Positions 1 to 6,358 are shown, counted from the stretch's first letter. The stretch: 8,642 nucleotides of DNA from Nanobdellota archaeon (GCA_018816625.1 JAHIVR010000130.1:1-8642); one strand, 5' to 3'. The notes: generated from the sequence alone by a model not told the origin. A program made the numbers and translations.

Positions 1-2
1 AG

Positions 3-3000
3 GTTTGTAAGAGTTATGTTTCTGGGGTGGTTCCTAGTGGTGGGGCAACTCTGGATTTACTTACAGAACCAGATTCACCTCCTCAATTCATGGGAAGGTT
101 TGACGAGATTCCTTATACTACTGTAACAAATCCTCCTCAATCCCAATACAAAGTGTTCTACCATATATACGCAGGAAATGATAGGGGGGTTTATTATAAG
201 GTTTATTTAAAGGGCTCTGGAGCAAACTCTTATTTTCAAGACACAGGATTGACAAGAATACTGGTTTCAGATTATATTGCTAAAGGAGATTTCAAGACGG
301 ACACTATAGACTTCACGGCTCCTTCGGGATATCAAGAGATGTGTATTGTTGTAAATGATCAAGAAGAGTGTGGGTTCCAAGAAGTTACAACAAACTTTGC
401 ATTGAACTATCTGAGAGAGATTTATGTTGCCGATCAGGCTGCAAATATGGATGTAAGGTCTGAAACAGAGTGTGTTGCAGGAAGCAGGAGTTTGTATTCT
501 TTGATAAATCCAAACCTACAGGAAGGAGCTGATGAGGCATTGAGCCCACAGATATACAATAGAGGGTTGATAAGAATCTGTGCTACGAATGATCCTGGCA
601 ATCCTACAGATCCGTATGCCGGAGGGGAAGACGCAAGGTGGATAAAGGTTGGGTATTGTGATGATCCAAGCATGGGTTGTTGGTTAGATACTTACTCTGT
701 TGAGAATATAATTGATAATGCAAATATAAAAGATCCTTTATTACAAAATTCCGAGCAAAAAGCTTTACAAGCTCTGGCTGATGGTCCGGGATATTTAAAT
801 GATAATGAATTTGCGGATGCTGTTTCTCAATTATCTGGTGGGTCTAAAGAGAAAATAGATACGCTAACGGCATTAATGGATCAGGTTGTTTGGAATAGGC
901 ACAGAGGACATCTTTTCTATCTTAGAGGAAACGAGTATTATAATCTTACTGATTATTTCAACGCTAGACTTAATGAGGCGGCTAGTGTTGGGGATGAACA
1001 GGAGCCAACAAATCCTAGTTACATCTCTCCTGTGTTTGAGTTTAAAGACGGGACTGGTTCTAATAATATTCATTATAAGTTTATTGGTGGGAGATGGGAA
1101 TGGTCTCCTAATGAACAGGATTGGGCTTATACAAATGATACTTATGTCATAACCGGTAGCGGTAGGCAAGAGCCTCCTGGGAAGGATTTTACTTTCATTA
1201 AATCTTTGGCCAAGGATAATTATTTGGTGGGATTGAAAAAACTTTTAGACAGAACTTTGAGGGATAATGAGGGGGTTGGGGCACTTGGAACAATTGGGGA
1301 TGCTCTTGGAGGAAAACCAAAATTAGTAACTTCTAAAGTAGGGTTTGACAGCGATAGAGTCTTTACTGTGGATTTAGGAGAAGATGCTGAAAAGATTTTA
1401 ATTAAATTTGATGGTGGTTGGTCATGGAGGTTTAATAGGGATAATCAGTGGTTTGGTGTTAATCAAATAGATGTTTCTAATTATTATGCTAATTCTCCTG
1501 ATGCTCCTGAACTTTCAATAAGAGGAATCACTCTTATAAGAGCTTTACAAGAATCAGGACTAACACTTTATGAAGGAGGAATAATTATTTTTGATGTTGA
1601 TACTTTAAGTCTTTTTGCGGGTCTTTCTGATGAACAACTTTGTAAAATAGATACAACATGCGAAGATTATCTTAATAAGTTAGATTGCGATACAGACCCT
1701 TGTAATACTTATGGGGATTGTTTGTGGACTGAGAGTGCTGTTAGAGATGCTTGTGTTGCTCGTGATTCTTATACTCCTTCTGGGGGAGAGGAAAAAGGAT
1801 GTTGTAATTATAGGTCAGCTGATTATATGGCATTAATGTGTACAACTTCTAAAGATGTTTGCGATTATTATAGTTTTGAATGGGTTGAAAGAGGAGAGTG
1901 CAGAGATGATAAGTGTGTTTTGGGGGAAGAAGACGAACTTGGAGATTTTAAAGCGACTACTGTTTTTGAATTTAAGGGATTAGTAGATAATATTTATTAT
2001 ACTTTTTATCAGGATAGGTGGTGGTGGAGTTTGAAAGAGAATAATGATTGGCATCTTATTTCTGGAACTGTTACTGGTCTTTCTTCGGAAGGAGATTTCC
2101 CTTTGGCACATAAAGATGTTCTTGATGTTTTGAAGTTGTATAATGTAGATTATAAAGAAGGACTTGTTAGTTTAGTTAATAAAGCAAAAGAGAGAGATGC
2201 TGTTTTTTCTTCTGGAGAAATTATTTTTGAAAATAATGTTTTTAAATTTGAGAGGGTTAGGTTTAGGTTTGATGGGGATTGGAAGTGGGTTTTTGGGGAT
2301 GAGTTAAGATGGAATGGGGAATGGCTTGAAACAAATCAAGAAGGTATAAATCATGCTCTGGATGATTCATCTTTTGCTTCAAGTGTTGATGAAAGGAGTT
2401 TTATTTTAGCTTTGGAAGGAAAGGGATATGCCGAAGGGGTGGAAGTTATTTTTGATATCAATTCTTTTTGGGTTCCTAGTTTTAGCAACTTGGAAGAAAT
2501 TAGAAAAGAATATGGAGATGACATGGTTGATTTAATCGATGGGAAAACAAAATGCGGGAATTGTGATGGTGGCTTTTTTGGAGTTTGCAGTGAAGAAGAG
2601 TGTGAAGCTCTTGGGGAATATTTAAATAAAAATTGTGTTTCTGAGGATAAGTCATTTTGGTGGGGGGTTAATTGTGAAGAAGTTGTTGAGGAAGAAGAAA
2701 TAAGTGAAGGAGAAACTTCTGGACAACCAGATCCGGAACCATACTCTGATTTGTATTGTAATTCTGTTGTTACTTGCCAATATGCAGTTGGTTCTGAATT
2801 GAAGAAGCTGGCTGTTGCTAAAAAACAGGAGCTTTCTATTAGTGATGCTGAAGTTAAAAGAGATACGGGAGCAGAATCTTTTGAGTGTTTGGTCTTGCAG
2901 TTGGCTTATCAGGAAAGTACTCTGAGACATTGTAAGCAGATAAATATTGAAGGAAATCCTTTGTATTGTGATGGAAAGGGGGAGGACACGCTTCCTTCTG

Positions 3001-3290
3001 GAGATGGTTTAAGTTATGGAGTTATGCAAATAGCTCCTAGATGGCATCCCGATGTTGATGTTTTTGTTTTTGAAGAGAATGCAAAAGAAGGTATTGAATT
3101 TTTAGCTAGCCTTTATCGAGATACAGAAAAATACTATGCTTGTAAAGATGAGACTTATTCTGGTTGGACGTGGGCTTTGAGAGGATATAACGGGTGGAAT
3201 ACAGATTGTAGTAAAGGGGATGTTGATTATGTGGAAAATGTGATAAATAGGAAAGATGAAATTGCTTCTTTGTTTCCGGAATGTGCTTGA
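3..3290 (+). CDS. Large secreted/surface protein with C-terminal lytic-transglycosylase-like domain (5' end outside window)
   Basis: The frame is open to the left edge, so the start and any signal peptide lie upstream; the GTG at 27 is probably internal. About 1095 residues are visible. From N to C: a module with RGLIRICAT near residue 187 and WIKVGYCDD...GCWLD near 213; a duplicated tryptophan-rich region (codons 1032-2459); cysteine-rich stretches after each duplicate (about 1640-1920 and 2550-2690); an acidic linker near 2680-2740; and a C-terminal domain from about 2860. That last domain has the lytic-transglycosylase/goose-lysozyme signature in order: YQES with the candidate catalytic Glu at 2913-2915, SYGVMQI at 3012-3032, an EENAKEGIEFLASL helix, ALRGYNGWN, and YVENVINR. 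The many cysteines suggest an oxidised, extracellular protein. No C-terminal membrane anchor is visible. The family match is by motif order only; the substrate is unknown, and archaea lack murein. Confidence 0.8.
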   Translation, partial: VCKSYVSGVVPSGGATLDLLTEPDSPPQFMGRFDEIPYTTVTNPPQSQYKVFYHIYAGNDRGVYYKVYLKGSGANSYFQDTGLTRILVSDYIAKGDFKTDTIDFTAPSGYQEMCIVVNDQEECGFQEVTTNFALNYLREIYVADQAANMDVRSETECVAGSRSLYSLINPNLQEGADEALSPQIYNRGLIRICATNDPGNPTDPYAGGEDARWIKVGYCDDPSMGCWLDTYSVENIIDNANIKDPLLQNSEQKALQALADGPGYLNDNEFADAVSQLSGGSKEKIDTLTALMDQVVWNRHRGHLFYLRGNEYYNLTDYFNARLNEAASVGDEQEPTNPSYISPVFEFKDGTGSNNIHYKFIGGRWEWSPNEQDWAYTNDTYVITGSGRQEPPGKDFTFIKSLAKDNYLVGLKKLLDRTLRDNEGVGALGTIGDALGGKPKLVTSKVGFDSDRVFTVDLGEDAEKILIKFDGGWSWRFNRDNQWFGVNQIDVSNYYANSPDAPELSIRGITLIRALQESGLTLYEGGIIIFDVDTLSLFAGLSDEQLCKIDTTCEDYLNKLDCDTDPCNTYGDCLWTESAVRDACVARDSYTPSGGEEKGCCNYRSADYMALMCTTSKDVCDYYSFEWVERGECRDDKCVLGEEDELGDFKATTVFEFKGLVDNIYYTFYQDRWWWSLKENNDWHLISGTVTGLSSEGDFPLAHKDVLDVLKLYNVDYKEGLVSLVNKAKERDAVFSSGEIIFENNVFKFERVRFRFDGDWKWVFGDELRWNGEWLETNQEGINHALDDSSFASSVDERSFILALEGKGYAEGVEVIFDINSFWVPSFSNLEEIRKEYGDDMVDLIDGKTKCGNCDGGFFGVCSEEECEALGEYLNKNCVSEDKSFWWGVNCEEVVEEEEISEGETSGQPDPEPYSDLYCNSVVTCQYAVGSELKKLAVAKKQELSISDAEVKRDTGAESFECLVLQLAYQESTLRHCKQINIEGNPLYCDGKGEDTLPSGDGLSYGVMQIAPRWHPDVDVFVFEENAKEGIEFLASLYRDTEKYYACKDETYSGWTWALRGYNGWNTDCSKGDVDYVENVINRKDEIASLFPECA
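1032..2459 (+). repeat. Two-fold internal duplication of tryptophan-rich modules (A-B ... A-B) within the surface protein
   Basis: Module A occurs at about 1032-1250 and 1962-2187. Both copies start VFEFK, reach a Y-x-F strand, then R-W-x-W-S and a D-W pair. Module B occurs at about 1356-1598 and 2238-2459. Both have a (I/V)-x-(I/F)-(K/R)-F-D-G-x-W-x-W core and end in a SxxLIRALQ/ERSFILALE helix followed by a hydrophobic strand ending in IFD. Each A-B pair is followed by a cysteine-rich segment, so the duplicated unit is about 930 nt. The DNA copies have diverged, so this is an old duplication and not a recent or assembly-made one. I do not recognise the domain; a carbohydrate- or surface-binding role is only a guess from the paired tryptophans. 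Confidence 0.65.
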
Positions 3291-3293
3291 TTC

Positions 3294-3310
3294 TAAAGCT
3301 TTTTATATAG
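3294..3310 (+). promoter_or_regulatory. TATA/BRE promoter of tRNA-Leu
   Basis: An AAAGCTTTTTATATAG stretch directly after the stop codon at 3290 is centred about 27 nt before the first base of the tRNA. That is the spacing expected for an archaeal TATA box. Confidence 0.6.
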
Positions 3311-3332
3311 TTATTTTGTAATTTTATTGGAT

Positions 3333-3416
3333 GCGGGAATGCCAGAGTGGTCAAATGGGCTGGATTTAGGCTCCAGTAGCTTAGTGCTTACCTAGGTTCG
3401 AATCCTAGTTCCCGCA
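3333..3416 (+). tRNA. tRNA-Leu (anticodon UAG)
   Basis: The acceptor stem GCGGGAA (3333-3339) pairs with TTCCCGC (3409-3415), with discriminator A at 3416. The anticodon stem CTGGA/TCCAG encloses loop TTTAGGC, giving anticodon TAG at 3367-3369. A long variable arm with an AGC/GCT stem, typical of class II leucine tRNA, precedes the T arm CTAGG-TTCGAAT-CCTAG. There is no intron and no encoded CCA, so the 3' end must be trimmed and CCA added after transcription. Confidence 0.97.
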
Positions 3417-3428
3417 TAATTTAAAGAA

Positions 3429-4016
3429 TTATTTTTTCCTGCCCTCTGATTCTTTTTGCTTAATTTTGTCTTCTAGTTTGAGTTTTTCAATTAATTCTTT
3501 GTATCTGTTTCTAATTGTCACTTCTGTTATTCCTGCTATGTCTGCAACTTCCCTTTGTGTTTTCTTTTCATCATTCATCAATGCAGCAACGTATAATGCC
3601 GCAGCTGCAATTCCTGCTGGACCTCTTCCACTCGTTAGTTCAACACCTTCTGCTTGTTTTAGAACTTTGAGGGCGTCATTCTGAGTCTTTGGAGAGAGCT
3701 TTAGAACAGATGAGAATCTTGATATGTAATCTTTTGGAGAGGATTGTTTAACCTTTATTCCAAGCTTTCTTATTATGAAACGATATGTTCGGCCAATCTC
3801 TTTTCTTTCAACATCTGAGGCTGTAGCCATTTCGTCAAGAGTTCTTGGAATGTTGTAGGAACGACATGCTGCGTATAAACATGCAGCAATAACTGATTCC
3901 ATCGATCTTCCTCTAACTAAACCTCTTTGAAGAACATAATTATATATCCTAGATGCTTCGTCTCTTACAACGTTTGGAAGATTAAGGTAGGAGGATATAA
4001 CTCTAAGTTCTGCCAT
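3429..4016 (-). CDS. tfb: Transcription factor B, C-terminal core (two cyclin repeats), separated from its N-terminal part by an in-frame stop
   Basis: This is the 195-residue core of the archaeal TFIIB homologue, which binds TBP-DNA and the BRE and positions RNA polymerase. Cyclin repeat 1 (about residues 1-90) contains RGLVRGRSMESVIAACLYAA and RTLDEM. Repeat 2 (about 96-180) contains LTSGRGPAGIAAAALYVAAL and the recognition helix-turn-helix REVADIAGITEVTIRNRYKEL. A basic tail follows. The first Met is not a natural TFB start: the six codons upstream (RNLRLA) continue the normal TFB alignment directly from the N-terminal piece in the same frame. Whether this part is made separately, by readthrough, or not at all cannot be told. 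It ends 12 nt from the convergent tRNA-Leu. Confidence 0.93.
   Translation of the reverse strand: MAELRVISSYLNLPNVVRDEASRIYNYVLQRGLVRGRSMESVIAACLYAACRSYNIPRTLDEMATASDVERKEIGRTYRFIIRKLGIKVKQSSPKDYISRFSSVLKLSPKTQNDALKVLKQAEGVELTSGRGPAGIAAAALYVAALMNDEKKTQREVADIAGITEVTIRNRYKELIEKLKLEDKIKQKESEGRKK
3432..3437 (+). terminator. T6 tract downstream of tRNA-Leu
   Basis: Six T residues lie 16 nt past the tRNA end. Archaeal RNA polymerase commonly stops at such tracts. This one sits inside the 3' end of the convergent TFB gene, so the two transcription units overlap at their tails. Confidence 0.45.
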
Positions 4017-4037
4017 TGCAAGTCTGAGATTCCTTTA
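4017..4037 (-). other. tfb: In-frame TAA and linking codons inside the TFB reading frame
   Basis: Reading the minus strand, the codons run ATT TAA AGG AAT CTC AGA CTT GCA ATG. TFB proteins normally have a Glu just before Arg-Asn-Leu here (ERNL). A GAA-to-TAA change of one base (C to A at 4037 on the plus strand) would explain the stop fully. With Glu restored the gene would be 307 residues from 4352 to 3429, the normal TFB length, and no frameshift is involved. Confidence 0.9.
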
Positions 4038-4352
4038 AATAGAAGTTGAGACTCTCTCTTGCCATTTTTTTAAACGTAGGAATTTACGGGTTTGTTTTGG
4101 CTCTAGTTTGTATATGTCAGATATCTCTCCAACATTTGTTGTAAGGCCTTTGTCAAATTTTTGCATAGAGGTTGGAGCTCCTCCACGTCCTTTTTTCTCA
4201 GATTTATCGAATTTTCCCCCAGAATCTCCTCCAGAATCAACCATTTTCTCTTCAACAACAAGACCACAGTCATTACATATTATCTCTCCAAGATGGGGAT
4301 CAAATGTGAGATTTATACTATCACATTCAGGACATTTTTTAACGAAGCTCAT
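4035..4352 (-). CDS. tfb: Transcription factor B, N-terminal zinc ribbon and B-finger/linker, ending at a premature stop
   Basis: This 105-residue piece has the TFB zinc ribbon CPEC (Cys7, Cys10) and CNDC (Cys26, Cys29), which binds the RNA polymerase dock. A glycine-rich linker then leads to the reader region: RGGAPTS, FDKGLTT, and the LRLKKWQERVS segment that joins the core domain. It stops at a TAA exactly where full-length homologues continue with ERNL, and the rest of the protein follows in the same frame at 4034-3429. The piece alone lacks both cyclin repeats and could not bind TBP or promoter DNA. The ATG at 4352 gives the usual TFB N terminus; no strong Shine-Dalgarno is visible. Confidence 0.93.
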   Translation of the reverse strand: MSFVKKCPECDSINLTFDPHLGEIICNDCGLVVEEKMVDSGGDSGGKFDKSEKKGRGGAPTSMQKFDKGLTTNVGEISDIYKLEPKQTRKFLRLKKWQERVSTSI

Positions 4353-4395
4353 TTTGTTTTTAGAATATTTAACTTGTTTTGAATTTATCGCAACC

Positions 4396-4404
4396 TTTAT
4401 AAAT
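4396..4404 (-). promoter_or_regulatory. Candidate TATA box of the TFB gene
   Basis: On the minus strand this reads ATTTATAAA, centred near 4400. It predicts a start of transcription near 4374 and a leader of about 22 nt. A second, weaker candidate (GTTAAATATTC, about 4364-4374) lies too close to the ATG for a standard leaderless start. The choice between them is uncertain. Confidence 0.4.
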
Positions 4405-4452
4405 GTTTTGGCTTTTTAAAGCTTTCTTTTTATGTAGTTATGTTTTAGAAGT

Positions 4453-4484
4453 AAAAAACAAGGATAATTCTTTCTGAATTATTC
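4453..4484 (-). terminator. Hairpin plus T6 tract after rps8e
   Basis: GGATAATTC (4462-4470) and GAATTATTC (4476-4484) form an 8-of-9 stem around a 5-nt loop. On the minus strand it is followed by six T residues (4458-4453). The stem includes the rps8e stop codon. The layout resembles an intrinsic terminator and would separate rps8e from the TFB gene downstream. Confidence 0.45.
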
Positions 4485-4832
4485 TTTTTTAATCAAGATA
4501 CCATTAATAACTCCTTCCTGGGTTGGTCGGTTCGTTATTTTTGCATGGCCTAACTCTGTGTCAACTATTGTGCCTTTTGTTAGAATATTTTGTCTTGCTA
4601 AAAATCTGTTTGATGGAGTTTCCAAAACATTCTTTATTTCAACTTTTTTCTTTCCCAAATTGATAAATTTTCCAGAGAGCAATACTGTTTTCTTTTTTCC
4701 ACCCCTACCACGAATATTTTTTCTTTTATCTTTATCTAATTTCACAATTCTTTTTTGTCCAGATTCCTCTCGGGATTTCTTCTTTCTTCTTTTAATATAT
4801 TTTCCACCTGATGCTTTTCTTCCAAGTTTCAT
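4479..4832 (-). CDS. rps8e: 30S ribosomal protein S8e
   Basis: This 117-residue, strongly basic protein is of the usual size for archaeal S8e, a small-subunit component shared with eukaryotes and absent from bacteria. The N terminus has the GRKASGGKY and lysine/arginine-rich segment (residues 3-25). The middle has the RGRGGKKKTVLL strand, and the C-terminal half the family block NVLETPSNRFLARQNILTKG followed by IVDTELGHAKITNRPTQEGVINGIL. The start at 4832 is supported by a TATA box 26 nt upstream, which implies a leaderless or nearly leaderless mRNA. It is transcribed divergently from the Sm-like gene and in the same direction as TFB. Confidence 0.95.
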   Translation of the reverse strand: MKLGRKASGGKYIKRRKKKSREESGQKRIVKLDKDKRKNIRGRGGKKKTVLLSGKFINLGKKKVEIKNVLETPSNRFLARQNILTKGTIVDTELGHAKITNRPTQEGVINGILIKKE

Positions 4833-4852
4833 GAATGGAAAGAGAAAAATAG

Positions 4853-4862
4853 GTTTATATAA
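4853..4862 (-). promoter_or_regulatory. TATA box of rps8e
   Basis: On the minus strand CTTATATAAACC is centred about 26 nt ahead of the ATG at 4832. That spacing puts the transcription start at or next to the start codon. Confidence 0.65.
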
Positions 4863-4888
4863 GTTTTTATTTCATTTTTTTACGAAAT

Positions 4889-4898
4889 GTTTAAAAAC
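4889..4898 (+). promoter_or_regulatory. TATA box of the Sm-like gene
   Basis: GTTTAAAAAC, preceded by ACGAAAT as a possible BRE, is centred about 25 nt before the ATG at 4919. This favours that ATG over the in-frame ATG at 4910. Confidence 0.6.
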
Positions 4899-4918
4899 AC
4901 AGTACGCAAATGTATTTT

Positions 4919-5170
4919 ATGGTTAACGGAATTGAAAGACCATTGGATTTGTTAAATAACTCGAAGGGAAAAGAAATCCTTGTTCACCTTAAAGGTGATA
5001 AGCAGTTTGTTGGGACTCTTTTAGCATTTGATATACACATCAACCTCGTGTTAGATAACATAAAGGAAATGCAAAATGGCGAGATAAAAAGAAACCTTGG
5101 ATTGACTTTTCTAAGAGGGGATACAATTATCTTTATTTCTCCGGCCTCAACAGCCCTGAAAAAAGAATAA
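4919..5170 (+). CDS. Archaeal Sm-like RNA-binding protein (SmAP/LSm)
   Basis: The 83-residue protein has a complete Sm fold: a short N-terminal helix (PLDLLNNS), Sm1 motif at about residues 18-50 with the FDIHIN uridine-pocket segment (Asp38, His40, Asn42), and Sm2 at about 60-74 with FLRGD (Arg66, Gly67, Asp68) followed by FISP. Archaeal homologues form heptameric rings that bind U-rich RNA. I chose the second in-frame ATG (4919) because the protein then starts MVNGIERPLD, as family members do, and the TATA box fits it; starting at 4910 would add three residues. A TTTTT tract just after the stop (5174-5178) may end the transcript. Confidence 0.94.
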   Translation: MVNGIERPLDLLNNSKGKEILVHLKGDKQFVGTLLAFDIHINLVLDNIKEMQNGEIKRNLGLTFLRGDTIIFISPASTALKKE

Positions 5171-5173
5171 GCG

Positions 5174-5178
5174 TTTTT
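5174..5178 (+). terminator. T5 tract after the Sm-like gene
   Basis: GCGTTTTTACC begins 3 nt past the Sm-like stop codon. Short T tracts are enough for archaeal termination in many cases. There is no hairpin before it. Confidence 0.35.
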
Positions 5179-5230
5179 ACCATTAGTTTCGCAAGGTCCA
5201 GGAATTAAGATTAGTGAATACTTCATAGGT

Positions 5231-5238
5231 TTTATAAA
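5231..5238 (+). promoter_or_regulatory. TATA box of the 41-residue membrane protein gene
   Basis: TTTATAAA, preceded by CATAGG, is centred 26 nt before the ATG at 5261. The spacing equals that of the other leaderless-looking genes in this window. Confidence 0.6.
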
Positions 5239-5260
5239 TTTCTTCTCCTTTTCTTTATTC

Positions 5261-5386
5261 ATGGGTTTATGGTTTTGGATTAAATGGAAGAGAACAAGAA
5301 ATCCTTTGTGGTTAATCTTAGCATTAGTTGAAATTCTTATACCTGCAATAGTGTTAATATACGCTCTCATAGTTATTAATTCTTAA
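5261..5386 (+). CDS. Small uncharacterised membrane protein, 41 residues
   Basis: An ATG frame of 41 codons ends in TAA at 5384-5386. The N terminus is aromatic and basic (MGLWFWIKWKRTRNP), followed by one long hydrophobic segment from about residue 16 to 39 rich in Leu, Ile, Val and Ala. That predicts a single-pass protein, probably with the positive N-terminal part in the cytoplasm. It fills the otherwise empty gap between the Sm-like gene and RNase Z, has its own well-placed TATA box, and lacks a Shine-Dalgarno. I do not recognise a family; it does not look like SecE or Sec61-beta. The support is composition plus promoter spacing, with no homology seen. Confidence 0.6.
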   Translation: MGLWFWIKWKRTRNPLWLILALVEILIPAIVLIYALIVINS

Positions 5387-5394
5387 TTCAATAG

Positions 5395-5405
5395 ATATTT
5401 ATACT
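5395..5405 (+). promoter_or_regulatory. TATA box of the RNase Z gene
   Basis: ATATTTATACT is centred about 25 nt before the ATG at 5425. This again points to a leaderless mRNA. Confidence 0.55.
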
Positions 5406-5424
5406 AAATTTTACTTTAAAAATT

Positions 5425-6321
5425 ATGACAGTTAAATTAACATTCTTAGGAACAGCAGACCAAATACCTAGTGCTAACAGGAACCATAGCGCTTTACTTT
5501 TAACTTATGAGGGAGAGAATATCTTGGTTGATTGTGGGGAGGGAACGCAGAGACAGTTTAGGAAAGCGAAGATTAATCCTTGTAAGGTTACAAGAATACT
5601 CATTACTCACTGGCATGGTGATCATGTTTTAGGGTTGCCTGGACTGTTATCCACTCTTGCGCTTTCTGGTTATAATAAAACACTCTACATTTATGGTCCA
5701 AAAGGCACTGAAGAGTTTGTTAAGGAATTATTGAAAGTTTTTGGATTTAAGAAAAAATATGAAATTAAAGTAGAGGAGGTTGATGGAAAGTTTTACGAGA
5801 CTAAAGATTTTTATTTGGAGGCAGAGAAGATGGAACACGGAATTCCTTGTAATGCTTATAATTTTGTTAAGAAGGGAACGAAAAGAATAGACAAGAAAAA
5901 GCTTAAGAAATATAAGTTAAAACACGGTCCTCACATGGCTAATCTTAAACAAGGAAAAGATATTGTTTATGAAGGGAAGAGGTATACGGCAAAAGATTTA
6001 GTTTATAATGAAAATGGCAAGAAAATAAGTTTTGTCTTTGATACACTAGATAATAAAAGAATTATTTCTTTTGTTAAGGATGCTGATTTGTTTGTGTGTG
6101 AATCTTCTTTTGATGATGAATTAAAAGACCATGCTAAAGAGCACTTGCATATGACCAATGTCCAAGCTGCTGAAAAAGCTAAGAAAGCAAATGTCAAAAA
6201 ATTAGTTTTAACCCATTTAAGTATGAGATATGAAAAAGACCCTAAAATTATACTCAACAAAGCAAAAAAAGTGTTTAAGAATACGGTTTTGGCCAGAGAT
6301 TTTGACGTTTTCTCTGTATAG
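5425..6321 (+). CDS. rnz: Ribonuclease Z (tRNA 3'-processing endonuclease)
   Basis: The 298-residue metallo-beta-lactamase-fold enzyme cuts the 3' trailer from tRNA precursors just after the discriminator base, before CCA addition. Zinc-binding residues are in place: HWHGDH at 62-67 (His62, His64, Asp66, His67), His138 in EHGIPCNAY, Asp206 in FVFDT, and His264 in THLSMRY. The RNase Z-specific EHLHMTNVQAAEKAK segment lies at 240-254, and the N terminus (LTFLGTADQIPSANRN) and GLPGLL loop are typical of the short, homodimeric form. Length is normal. All three tRNA genes in this window lack an encoded CCA, so they are direct substrates. It ends in TAG, 37 nt before tRNA-Arg. Confidence 0.96.
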   Translation: MTVKLTFLGTADQIPSANRNHSALLLTYEGENILVDCGEGTQRQFRKAKINPCKVTRILITHWHGDHVLGLPGLLSTLALSGYNKTLYIYGPKGTEEFVKELLKVFGFKKKYEIKVEEVDGKFYETKDFYLEAEKMEHGIPCNAYNFVKKGTKRIDKKKLKKYKLKHGPHMANLKQGKDIVYEGKRYTAKDLVYNENGKKISFVFDTLDNKRIISFVKDADLFVCESSFDDELKDHAKEHLHMTNVQAAEKAKKANVKKLVLTHLSMRYEKDPKIILNKAKKVFKNTVLARDFDVFSV

Positions 6322-6327
6322 AAACCT

Positions 6328-6340
6328 TTTAAATATATAT
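6328..6340 (+). promoter_or_regulatory. TATA/BRE promoter of tRNA-Arg
   Basis: The sequence GAAACCTTTTAAATATATAT (6321-6340) is the strongest TATA-like element in the window. It is centred about 25 nt before the tRNA. It may also drive the hydrogenase-like gene, which follows the tRNA with no room for its own promoter. Confidence 0.65.
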
Positions 6341-6358
6341 AATTCTTGATTTTATAAT

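Noticed and set aside
27..29. GTG as the start codon of the large surface protein
   Set aside because: The same frame is open from position 3 with protein-like sequence including a Cys, and no signal peptide follows the GTG, so the gene most likely begins before the window.
4035..4037. Recoding of the TFB internal stop as selenocysteine or pyrrolysine
   Set aside because: The codon is TAA, whereas those residues use TGA and TAG; TAA also ends several intact genes here.
4558..4926. Plus-strand open frame opposite rps8e
   Set aside because: It is the reverse complement of a clear S8e gene with a Phe/Ser-rich composition arising from antisense lysine codons and has no promoter.
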